Positions 8,778 through 17,919 of a DNA stretch of 23,071 nt are shown here, piece after piece (the stretch's first letter is position 1; the number at the start of each line of letters is the position of its first letter). The position numbers and the translations under genes were made by a program. The notes below the pieces were generated by a model. The model was not told the DNA's origin. It made no database searches and saw only the letters and a program-made list of their open reading frames with translations. Where the stretch lies: contig JAOPGA020000143.1 in NCBI GenBank assembly GCA_026419775.2, positions 1-23,071 of the forward strand, given 5' to 3'. This DNA comes from Acrasis kona. Taxonomy: Eukaryota > Heterolobosea > Eutetramitea > Acrasida > Acrasidae.

Positions 8778-9394
8778 GTTTGGTTTGGTTTTTTGTGTTT
8801 TATGTATTTTTGCCCACAAGATCACCTTCTTTTATACCCCTGCGGTGTGCGGTTGTTGCCATATTCTATTTCCCTGGTGTATTTTTAGAACGGTATTTTT
8901 GCAATTACTAAAAGTTGGTAAGAAATCATCCTCAGTCAACTACTTTACTGAAATATGATTTGGAAGTTTCCTTTCTGTGATGGTAACTGACCTGGGGGAA
9001 ATTACTTGTACTAATGGGTGATTAATATTACAATATTTATGATATCGACAAGGGTGTGGGATAACTTGCACCACAGCAGGTTTGAAAGACAACATCCCAG
9101 ATGACCAGCAACAGTAACGAAATTTTCTCCGATTAGAATTAACAATAAAGCCAACTGTGCGTACATTTGATTTATTGTGGATTGACTCCGTGTGAGTTGT
9201 AATTGATCCAAACCATAAAAGTATTCATCAGAGAGTGCTTATTGTTTGTGTACGTGTAATAAAAGAAAGAATGCTTTTGACTTGTTTTTGGGGATGAACA
9301 TGAGAAGTGGCACTATCTGGGTTAATTCTTAAAGTCATCTTTTTGAATTCCGTCCTTTTAAAAGTGTTAATGATCTGAAAACTGAAACACTAAG
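8778..9394. other. intergenic region, no supported gene
   Basis: These 617 bp hold only short or ATG-less open frames on both strands. They must contain the promoter of the minus-strand gene at 8777 and part of the kinase upstream region. An AATAAA (9149-9154) and AATAAAA (9259-9265) occur but belong to no recognised gene. Confidence 0.4.
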
Positions 9395-9406
9395 GTGGTG
9401 CATCGA

Positions 9407-9610
9407 ATGTATAACTTGATTGTGCTCCAACAAGTTGACCTCGATGTTTCTTTTCTTACAGATATGATTTTTAATAGCTCCAATATGATGGCTGAAGTTG
9501 ATTCTTCTAGAGGAGATTGTTGCGGATCTCCTTCGAACATTGTTTTGATTGCATTTTATCTTCTTCTTATTGTTTGGTCAACTACTTTATCGTCGCGCTT
9601 TGACTTTTAA
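9407..9610 (+). CDS. possible 67-residue single-span membrane protein or upstream ORF
   Basis: An ATG at 9407 opens a frame to a TAA at 9608-9610, only 12 nt before the kinase ATG. It encodes a short mixed N-terminus and one strongly hydrophobic segment near the end (IVLIAFYLLLIVW). Inside it, at about 9447-9462, is TTTCTTTTCTTACAG, an excellent pyrimidine-rich splice acceptor followed by ATATG. The stretch could therefore be an upstream exon boundary or 5' leader rather than a gene. It may be an upstream ORF that tempers kinase translation. No family is recognised. Confidence 0.3.
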   Translation: MYNLIVLQQVDLDVSFLTDMIFNSSNMMAEVDSSRGDCCGSPSNIVLIAFYLLLIVWSTTLSSRFDF

Positions 9611-9622
9611 GTAGAGTCATAA

Positions 9623-12600
9623 ATGGATGAATATCATATCAATGAGCTTATCGGAGAAGGATCGTTTGGTAGGGTTTTCAAGGCGAGAAAGAAGTTTAGT
9701 GGTCTCACAGTAGCCATTAAATTTATCCCAAAAGGAGGAAAAAGTGAAAAAGAACTCATCTCTTTAAGACAAGAAATACGTATCCTAAAGAATCTGAATC
9801 ACGAAAATATTGTTCTTTTACTTGATACTTTCGAAACAGAAACAGAATTCTGCATAGTTATGGAATACGCTCAGGGTGAGTTATTTGAGGTTCTCGAAGA
9901 TGATAAAAAGTTACCGGAGGAGCAAGTGGCAAATATAGCTAAGCAACTAGTACGAGCTTTGCAATATCTTCATTCAAATAGGATTGTTCATCGTGATATG
10001 AAGCCTCAAAATATATTGATTGGAGCTGATGGAGCTATAAAGCTGTGCGACTTTGGGTTTGCCAGAGCAATGTCATGCAATACCATGGTCTTGACGTCAA
10101 TAAAAGGAACTCCGCTATATATGGCACCAGAATTGATGCAAGAGAAACCATACAACCGAACAGCTGATCTGTGGTCTTTAGGTGTGATTTTATATGAGTT
10201 AGTGGTCGGAAGGCCCCCTTTTTATACGAATAACTTCTTTACTCTGATTCAACATATAGTTCAGGATACAGTTAAATTTCCAAGTTCAATCAGCCCAACA
10301 TTTCAGGATTTTCTTCAAGGACTTTTAAATAAGACACCATCCAGAAGGTTAGATTGGCCTCATCTAGCCAGCCATCCTTTTGTAGCACCAAATCATTTTG
10401 AGCAAATAAATACACAGTCTCGAAGCATTGGAAGACAAAGGCTAGAAGGTTTTGTACAACTCATCAAAGCGAATAACAAAACGCGATCTAACAGAGATTT
10501 GAAGACCCAAGACACCAACATTACAGGATTTAATCCGAGGAATAACAAGCTCAAGGCAGGAAAAAAAGTTACGTTAGCTGAGTTAAAATTAATAATTAAA
10601 GACGATGGGGCTGATGTGATAGTCTATAGTCAAGAAGCTCTCAAAATACTCTCAAGTACACTAGCGTCAGTTAGTTTTGGAAAAATAGAAAAGGACATCG
10701 AGACTGCTTTAGACGTAACCATTAGTGCACTAGACGCTGCCCAAAACGAAAAGGACACAACTGAAATATCTCAGAACATATCAAACGCTCTACTCGTTCA
10801 ATCCTTACTAAGCTTGACAAAAGAATGTGTTGGTCATCAGGGCAGCACTCAACCTATTTTGTTAAGCTCACTTCAGGCGCTAAATCTAGCTCTAAGAGTT
10901 GCTCAACATGATAGCTCTGTTGATGGGTTGTTTACGCAGATACACAGCCTCGTAAACTACAAATACGATACAACTTGTAAAGTCCAAAGTAAATCACTAG
11001 AATGTATTGTACAAGCAGCTAAGAACGCAAACAGAGTGCCTATGCAATCACGTGATTTTTACGAAAAATTCAAACTGAATAGTGTATGTTCGGATGTATG
11101 TTCCTGCTTGGATATCAGAAGCGTCAAATCTCCAGATATAAAGTTTGATGGCTTGAATATATTATCAAAGCAAGCCCTTATTACATTATCAGAATTGGTG
11201 CATCCTATTGAAGGCACAGCGTTATGTTTTCCCATTGCAACTAACTCGGACGTAAACACTGAACTGTCCGGATGCTGTGAGCAGGATATTTCAATAAGAC
11301 ATGTTATAGCAGAGACCCTAATCAGAAGAGATCTCGTTAACCAAGTCATTAAGATATTCATAATGGAGAGTCGTGATAGCATTTTTGCATTGAGGAATTT
11401 TATATCAATGCAGCCGGTTTGACGTCGAGTTCGCAAAGCACATAGGTAGAGACGAAGAACTATTATCTTCAATCCTTACAAAAATTGTCGATTCAACTGA
11501 GTTATCCACTACAAACAAAAATGATTTTGATTTACTGGTCCTGTTATGTTCAAATATTTTGAGAACAAATCCGTCATTAGCCGCGTACGTTCAAAAATCA
11601 ATTATGTCGATTACCAAAACGCTACATCGCGTTGAAAGCTATACATCTCAGTGCGTTTTATTTAACCTATTGTCTGTAATCATAATGAATTGCAACTTAA
11701 AATCTAGATTAAAGTTGTTAGATGGGTTCATTAGTGATGGAACGTTAGATAAGTGCAGCAGTTTGATCATCAACCAACCTAATCTAGGCAGTCAAAGAAT
11801 TGAAGGTACAGGATACGGATTTCCAGATGTGGGATTATTGGATGGAATGATTAACTTCTATAATACTTTTGTAACAAGCCTAAATCAAGATCAGGTCAGG
11901 CAGTTCTACAATAATAGTACAGCTTGGGCGTCAATTTGTACTATGATGAAATCACTCAATAACAACAGTGAGATATCGATAGAGGGTATTAGTTTTTGTC
12001 TACAGTTCATATATAGCTCAATGTGTTTCTGTGAATCGTTCAGAGATAATGTAATGAAAGATAGACTGCTATTAAGAACGATAACACTACACATCAAATC
12101 TGATTTTGTTAAACAGCTGCTATCCTGGCCAATTTCACGAGGAGGTGGACAATACGCGGTTGAGCACGTTGTACAAAAAGCTCTAACTATTCTAATAATG
12201 ATTTTGAATTTTCAAGGCGACTGCTCCGCCCTAATTTTCGATATTATGTACAAAGAAGAGGTTACGAAACACTGCATATACGGTATGACTTTAGTTGATG
12301 GATGCGATGGTTTTGTTGCTCTTCTCTCAAAGTTGATAACTTGTCATTCACGATTTGCAGCTCACGTTATCAAGTTTGATGGATTTAACAACGCATTAGT
12401 AGACTCTATGCTAGGTCATGAAAACGTTGATGTTGTGCTTGATTATTTACAGATAGCTACCCAACTAGCAAGATCATCTAAAGGCTACTACAATAACATA
12501 GGAGCGACTGACATTTGCGTACATATTAAAAATCTGATTGTGAACAAAGATTGTAGAATCCGTTCAAGAACGTGTAGTTTAATTGGAAATATGTGTAGAC

Positions 12601-13100
12601 ATTCCAACTACTTCTATGAAATCTTTCTGAAATGTAACATTATTCCTGAATTAATTAATAGATGTCACGACCCTGATCAGAGTACAAGAAAGTTTGCATG
12701 CTTTGCCATCGGCAATGCCTGTTTCCACAGCTCCATACTATTAAGAGCTCTCAAAGACAGTGTAGCACCTCTGGTAGCTTTGCTGGGTGACGAGGAAGAA
12801 AAAACGAGGGCAAACGCTGCTGGAGCGATAGGCAATCTAGTTAGAAAATCTGATGAGCTGGTACCTGACTTGATAGAGCAATCTGCTCTAATAGGTCTAA
12901 TGAAATGTCTAAATAATCGAGACGCGTCTACAAAAATAGCATTGTTCTCACTTGGTAATTGCTGCAGCTATAAAGAGTGCAGGGACGCTTTAAAAGATAA
13001 AGACCTGCTCTCAGAAGTAAAGAAAATGAAAAGCGAACCAAGTACTGATCCTACTATCAAGAAGTACGCACATCGTATTTTTATTGCCTACGAAACATGA
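9623..13100 (+). CDS. Fused/STK36-like kinase with C-terminal armadillo-type repeats; frame shifts mid-gene
   Basis: The first part (599 residues) starts with a complete Ser/Thr kinase domain: glycine loop GEGSFG at 11-16, K33, HRD at 123-125, DFG at 143-145, APE at 168-170. The block [21 protein letters not shown] and PPFYTNNFF are typical of Fused/STK36. Family members act in Hedgehog signalling in animals and in motile-cilium central-pair assembly, or cell polarity in amoebae. After a stop at 11420-11422 the coding continues in the +1 frame, already readable from about 11415 ([17 protein letters not shown]), to 13100. That part is helical with armadillo-like repeats ([31 protein letters not shown]). 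Together they span about 1158 residues, near the family's usual length. No GTA...AG intron fits the junction, so I infer an indel (real or sequencing) or a programmed +1 shift at GTT TGA C. AATAAA lies at 13134-13139. Confidence 0.85.
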
Positions 13101-13210
13101 GTTTTTTTATCTGCTGCTTTTCTACGGCTAATTAATAAAAATAACTATCGAGTGTTTTTAAGAGCAATATATCAAGTAGCCACCAATAAAACAAACATTC
13201 AACAATCAAC

Positions 13211-13764
13211 AAGTTCCTAACATGTTCCAATTCAGCTTTGTTTGATGAATTACCAAAAAAGAGGCCGCACTTGCTGACAACCTTAGATGAAACGATACGA
13301 GGTATGTGCAAAGTTTCAAGAAGAAGTATTAAAGACGGATGAGGTTACATGGACAACCATTGCGTGTTTTTCCAATACTTACTAATAAAGTAAATATTTT
13401 GGAGAAAATCTTCAGATCAGATTGGAGAAAACATTGCCAATTTATTGGGGATGTATTCAGGGATCTACTAACAATACACAAGCAATTTTTGCCTGACGAT
13501 GACAATGGGAGATAAAACACAATAAAGTAATTGCTCACAAAAAGATGGATAGATGGAAAAGAAGTGAACGTACATATTGAACCAAATAGACACATAACGC
13601 ACTGGAAGACGATTTATGCAGAAATGGAATTTTGTCAAGCAGAGATTCAATCCATGCTACTCCACAAGTACCCAGCAACTGCTCAAGACCATAGCAGGAA
13701 ATCTGTTAGGCTTTGGGGATTTAACTCTAGGAAATTGAGAACAGGCTTTGTAAAATTAAAATAA
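13211..13764 (+). pseudogene. eroded coding stretch, unidentified
   Basis: Protein-like plus-strand segments occur in two frames: one from 13211 (ALFDELPKKRPHLLTTLDET), a 58-residue ATG frame at 13339-13515 (EKIFRSDWRKHCQFIGDVFR), and, in that same frame after stops, 13531-13762 (IEPNRHITHWKTIYAEMEF). Charged, helical composition and shared frame suggest one decayed gene. I recognise no family and found no local-type intron joining them. Confidence is low; chance is possible in AT-rich DNA. Confidence 0.3.
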
Positions 13765-14209
13765 CTAGTTTTAACTTCAATTTCAAGTTCAAACAAACGA
13801 AATGGCATGAAAAGTTTGGCCAACTAGGAACCAAGCACCAAGAGCACTACTATCTGGTACATTTTCTTTTGAAGCCGATAGTTACACTCACCAGGCTGCA
13901 AATAACTTCTATGTTAGCCCATCAACAAACACTGATAATGCCACCGACTATAAATGATGATATTATGTCTCGGTCTGCTTTGTTGTAAGCCGAACTCTTC
14001 ACATGCTTTGCTGTATATAATAATTATAATTTTATGTTGCTGATGACTTAGTTCTCAAGACTTCGTTCTACTTTGAGCCCTAAAAATACACCACACTGTA
14101 ATCGAATCGTCCACTTGTAATATCAACTTCTAAAATAAAGTCCGTAATTTCCGGTCGCTATTTCACCAAGATTGTACATGCGAGTCATTCAAATAATTGT
14201 AGTTAAAAC
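13765..14209. other. intergenic region upstream of the S33 peptidase
   Basis: These 445 bp are AT-rich with no convincing open frame. They presumably hold the peptidase promoter. No repeat or RNA gene is evident. Confidence 0.5.
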
Positions 14210-16138
14210 ATGAAAGCATTAATCACGCTTTTGTTGTTTGTTTCGTTGTGCTTTGCCAACAAATCAGAATGGAAAGATTGTGATACTTTTACAGATGCTA
14301 CAAAAGGGGCACGTAGTCTACTTTTCTCTGCCCAGCAAGAGTCTAACAGAAGATTCAAAGAAAGAGCTTTAGGACTAGAAGAAGAAAGTTTAGAGGTTAA
14401 GAAGGAAGATTCAAAGTTCGATAGGTCTATTAAAGAAATTGTATCCGATGAATTGATACATTATGGATTGAACAAGAAGAACAGAATGGCTGGATTCAAT
14501 GTACCTTCAGGAATGAAAACAATGTGCTCCACTCGCACTGTTAATTACTACTACGACAATCTCAATAGAACACGCACGTCGAGCATTAAAGAGATAAATC
14601 ACTTTGCTAAAAAATACAGCCACGATGCAAACAAGCAACGCAAGGGCGCAATTTTCTTGCTTCAAGGAGGACCTGGTTCTGGTGGAGAGGCACTCGAGCC
14701 AGTAGGTTTGCAGTTATGGTCGTCCTTTAATGGAGAGTACGATATTGTCATTCCAGATCATAGAGGCACTGCACGTTCATCTGCCATCGTGTGCGACGCC
14801 CAATATGTCAAGCAAATGGTAAACTGTCAAGCGAGAGTAAACGGCTACATGGACGGTTACACCACCGACGATGCAGCCATGGACACCATCACATTGATGC
14901 AAGAATTCAAGGCCCTGGGCGGCGAAGTTCTTTTATATGGAGTTTCCTACGGAACATTTGTATCCGAAAGAATCATCAACTTGGTCAAAGTGGTCCAACC
15001 CGATCTAATCAGCGCCGTCGTTCTGGATGGTATCTGCGGAGGAGAGGCATGTGATTTTGGCAAAGCCGATAGAGGACAAGAAGCAACGGCCTACTCATTC
15101 TTTGATTACTGCTCAAGAGATGAAGCATGTTCAAGACTAGGAAAGACACGCGATGAGGTCATGGAGAAACTCTCCGAATTTTACCTAACAAAGAACGACT
15201 GCACCAAAATATATGCACTTCCCATCAAATCAATCTTCAGCAGCTTACTTCAGGATCAAGTCGGAAGATTGTTAATTCCTGCAATCATTCACAGATCTCT
15301 ACGTTGTAACTGGATGGACGGATGGGCTCTTCCGAACATGTTCAACAACTTTGTGGACGCTCAAACCAGAGATAACCAAGGACACGTCGGATACCCAAGC
15401 AATACATTACTCAACGTCAACATTGGAATTTCCGAACTAAGGGGAAGATATGCAAATCAATATGAAGCCGAGACATATGCCAGGTCATGCAAGATGTGTT
15501 CCGGTGGAAGCAAATTGTACCCAGAAGCAAAGGCTGAAGGTTTCAAAACTTATCCCGAAAGTAAATTTGCATCCACTCCCGTAACCGACATTCCTGTTCT
15601 TCTCTTGAACGGTGATTTGGATCCTCAAACTTCTATTGGTCCTGCCGAAGCTTATTTCGCAAAGATCAATGCTACTGTTCCGCAATCAAAGTTTGTAAAA
15701 TTCCCAGGTGTAGTTCATTACACTGTTGGTAGATCTCCAATGGTTGGCGATGAAGATGGTAGCTGCGGTTACAATATTTTGGTTGACTTTTTCCGCAACA
15801 AGAATTTGAACACCTTGGATACAAGCTGCACTTCGAAATTACTTGGCGTACCATTCGGCGGATACAGTTACACTCATGAGAATGTCGCATATGATATGTA
15901 CGATGGAATTTTCGGTTTCACTAGACATCAAAAAGTATTGTTCATTGTCTTCACAACTTTGGGTGGTGTTGCAGTTTTGGTAGTTTTACTTTCATTCGTA
16001 TTCTGCTGCTTATGGTTGAATGACTGTTTCAAACGCAAGACTACTAAAGAAGAGCGTGTAAAGTTAATCAACAGAAGTAATACAGCATACATTGATGTAG
16101 GCGCACCATCCAATCAATCCTATTACTCTAACCAGTAA
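14210..16138 (+). CDS. S33-family serine peptidase (TAP-like), secreted, C-terminal membrane anchor
   Basis: This is 642 residues in one exon from the ATG at 14210. Residues 1-16 form a signal peptide (MKALITLLLFVSLCFA). The alpha/beta-hydrolase fold shows the S33 oxyanion motif GGPGSGG, the partner block PDHRGTARSS, the nucleophile elbow GVSYG with Ser246, Asp471 in LLNGDLDPQT and His503 in FPGVVHYTV, so the triad is complete. This matches prolyl- or tripeptidyl-aminopeptidase relatives with a TAP-like C-terminal part. Members release N-terminal residues or short peptides. A single membrane segment lies at about 576-601, followed by a short cytoplasmic tail rich in K/R then Ser/Asn/Tyr. That places the enzyme in the lumen of the endolysosomal system or at the cell surface. 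AATAAA directly follows the stop (16139-16144). Confidence 0.88.
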   Translation: MKALITLLLFVSLCFANKSEWKDCDTFTDATKGARSLLFSAQQESNRRFKERALGLEEESLEVKKEDSKFDRSIKEIVSDELIHYGLNKKNRMAGFNVPSGMKTMCSTRTVNYYYDNLNRTRTSSIKEINHFAKKYSHDANKQRKGAIFLLQGGPGSGGEALEPVGLQLWSSFNGEYDIVIPDHRGTARSSAIVCDAQYVKQMVNCQARVNGYMDGYTTDDAAMDTITLMQEFKALGGEVLLYGVSYGTFVSERIINLVKVVQPDLISAVVLDGICGGEACDFGKADRGQEATAYSFFDYCSRDEACSRLGKTRDEVMEKLSEFYLTKNDCTKIYALPIKSIFSSLLQDQVGRLLIPAIIHRSLRCNWMDGWALPNMFNNFVDAQTRDNQGHVGYPSNTLLNVNIGISELRGRYANQYEAETYARSCKMCSGGSKLYPEAKAEGFKTYPESKFASTPVTDIPVLLLNGDLDPQTSIGPAEAYFAKINATVPQSKFVKFPGVVHYTVGRSPMVGDEDGSCGYNILVDFFRNKNLNTLDTSCTSKLLGVPFGGYSYTHENVAYDMYDGIFGFTRHQKVLFIVFTTLGGVAVLVVLLSFVFCCLWLNDCFKRKTTKEERVKLINRSNTAYIDVGAPSNQSYYSNQ

Positions 16139-16168
16139 AATAAACATTTTTTGTTAATAATCTTTATT
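16139..16168. terminator. overlapping 3' ends of the S33 peptidase and coilin genes
   Basis: Only 30 bp separate the two stop codons. AATAAA directly follows the plus-strand stop (16139-16144), and on the minus strand AATAAA directly follows the coilin stop (TTTATT at 16163-16168). The mRNAs must overlap in antisense unless 3' UTRs are about 20 nt or shorter. Confidence 0.6.
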
Positions 16169-17451
16169 TTAATCCATAATGTATAACCTCGCATTTTTCT
16201 TGATTTGCTCTAGTGTCAAAATGGTGGTTTCGCTCTCATAATCATCAAAGTACTTCGTGACGTTGAAGGTGTTGGGAATTTGTGTGGTGCTGACGCTAGC
16301 AAAAATTCTAGAAATCACTGGACCAGACTCTGACAAGAGGACTTGTTTGATGAGAAGCATATCTCCATCTTTTAATGATTCAATGGGAGCACATTTTTGA
16401 AAGTCCTCTTCTGAGTATTCATGAAAGTAGGCATAACCATCTTCGGCGTCTTGACCTTCTTCTGTATGTTCTTCTTGTTCATTCGAACTATTTGAATCTT
16501 TTTTATAAGGCGGCGACCAATTACTTTTGTTTGTATTTTGGGTTCTACCGGGAATTATCAATGACTGGGAGTGATGTGTTGGTGCAGATGAACTCGCTAA
16601 TGGATTCACAACTCTATTTGTTTTGTTCGCTTTCCTGTCATATGGCAGAGGATTTTGGTTGGAATAGGATTTAGTGGATGGATTTGGGACCTGATCATCT
16701 TCTCTGGTTGTAGAATCTACAGATGGTGGTTGCTCAACAAGAGCACATGTACTAACGGTGGAGGTGTCAACAACAGATTTAATGTTTTGGACAGGTTCTA
16801 CAATTTTTTTTTCATTTTTATTATTTCTTCTTCTTCTATGCCGACTCTTTGTTTGGGTTGAAGGTGTGGGCTCAACTTCATTGGGTGTTGAGGAATGTTG
16901 TTTAAAAATATGAGAGACTGGTGTGCTAATCTTGTGTACATGGGAGAGAGGATTATGGCTCTGTGGTGGCGTTTCGTTGTCAATGGCAGTGGTTGCTTTT
17001 GTGGTCTTAATTTCAAGTGGACCTTCTTCCTCATCTGATGATTCGCTCTCATCAGAAGAACTCTCCTCAGATACTTCAAGTTTCCTTTTCTTTTTCTTTG
17101 GTTTTTCCTCATCACTGGAATCATGTTTTCTTCTTTTTGTCTTTTTTTTAATTATTTTCACTCTGGTTGTTAGTGTTAATTGAACCCAACGACTTACTTG
17201 AGAAGATCTCCTTCTTGAATGAGTCCCTTTATATCATGATCAGATCTTAATCCGAATCCATCCATAGCAAATTTCAATTTTTTTATTTTTCCAGATAAAA
17301 TGTGTTTGTATGACTCTAGCACAGCGTCTTCTAGGTCCTCCACCGTTTTTGATTCTTGCGATATAACAAACCATGAACGTGATTTCTCTTTTCTAGTATC
17401 CTCATCATCAGAATCTACGGAGGACTTGTCAAACAACAACTTTACCCTCAT
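16169..17451 (-). CDS. COIL: coilin, Cajal body scaffold, two exons
   Basis: The exons are 17198-17451 and 16169-17162, giving 415 residues from the ATG at 17451-17449. The N-terminal ~85 residues match the coilin self-association domain: MRVKLLFD, the conserved SRSWFVI, TVEDLEDAV, a LKFAMDGFGL block, then EGDLLKVKI, which is completed only across the splice. A Lys-rich nuclear-localisation stretch (KKKTKRRKHD, KPKKKKRKLE) and acidic Ser clusters follow, then a long disordered middle. The C-terminal ~95 residues match the coilin atypical Tudor domain (DGDMLLIKQVLL, FNVTKYFDDYESE). Coilin organises Cajal bodies, where snRNPs and snoRNPs mature. Coilin is fast-evolving, and having both end domains supports the call. 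The middle contains no clear RG box. Confidence 0.82.
17163..17197 (-). other. 35-nt intron of the coilin gene
   Basis: The minus-strand donor is the consensus GTAAGT and the acceptor CCAG, with AATTAACACTAAC upstream, a near-perfect branch site. Splicing turns an early stop after DLLK into the family sequence DLLKVKI. Confidence 0.82.
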
Positions 17452-17919
17452 CAAAATTTAACTTGAATCTTCAAGATTGTAATGGTCATTCCCACAAGAA
17501 AAAAATATTGTAAATGGGAATTGGTTGACCATATTGATCATCTTGTGTGTGTGTGAGTGTGTGAATCTATACTAACACGTCTAATGCCAGCACACATCCT
17601 TGGCAAATCATCCTAATCGAAGATGATTTGTATTATTATAAATAACTATTAAATAGGGTACACCTACAAGCGAAAACCCAGCTGTAAGGTTAAAGTCTTC
17701 TTGGGCACAATACCGCATGCGAAAACCCTCTATGCGAAGAATGTGAATACATATATTAGGGCATTTACGAGCGGAACCCAGTCGTAATTGAGATTAAGAT
17801 ACGGGAAACAGGAACAAGCCAGTTAATATATATTGAAGTTTATAAATTTATTTGATAGCAGGGCCCTGCACTCAGGTAGCTGTCCGCTACGCCGACATCG
17901 ACCATCGATTGTTATCATC
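17452..17919. other. intergenic region with a TG microsatellite and a short repeated motif
   Basis: This region holds the coilin promoter and the RAD52 3' end. A TG-rich microsatellite lies at about 17544-17563. GCGAAAACCC occurs at 17670-17679 and 17719-17728, and a variant GCGGAACCC at 17771-17779; the first and third are followed by CAG...GTAA in similar context. A minus-strand AATAAA (TTTATT at 17847-17852) lies about 70 nt past the RAD52 stop. No open frame is convincing. Confidence 0.45.

Noticed and set aside
8427-8888. 153-codon plus-strand frame with a real ATG
   Set aside because: It overlaps the minus-strand gene with a mitochondrial-type leader; its composition is hydrophobic and Cys/His-rich without domain logic, while the minus-strand reading looks like a real soluble protein.
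9011-9211. 66-codon minus-strand hydrophobic frame
   Set aside because: It needs a TTG start, has no ribosomal or family support, and hydrophobic frames are common in AT-rich spacers.
11345-11445. an intron of 73-94 nt explaining the kinase frame change
   Set aside because: GT-AG pairs of the right length class exist, but none has a GTA donor and they would delete protein-like sequence; a frame change is simpler.
13329-13650. two minus-strand frames between the kinase and the peptidase
   Set aside because: They are Cys/Phe/Ser-rich, lie antisense to the more protein-like plus-strand segments and show no domain.
14791-15890. internal frames inside the S33 peptidase on both strands
   Set aside because: They are overlapping shadows of a well-supported gene with a complete catalytic triad.
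17641-17820. small structured RNA gene in the coilin-RAD52 spacer
   Set aside because: The repeated GCGAAAACCC context drew attention, but I found no tRNA-like arms, no box C/D or H/ACA pair and no T-run terminator that would support an RNA gene.
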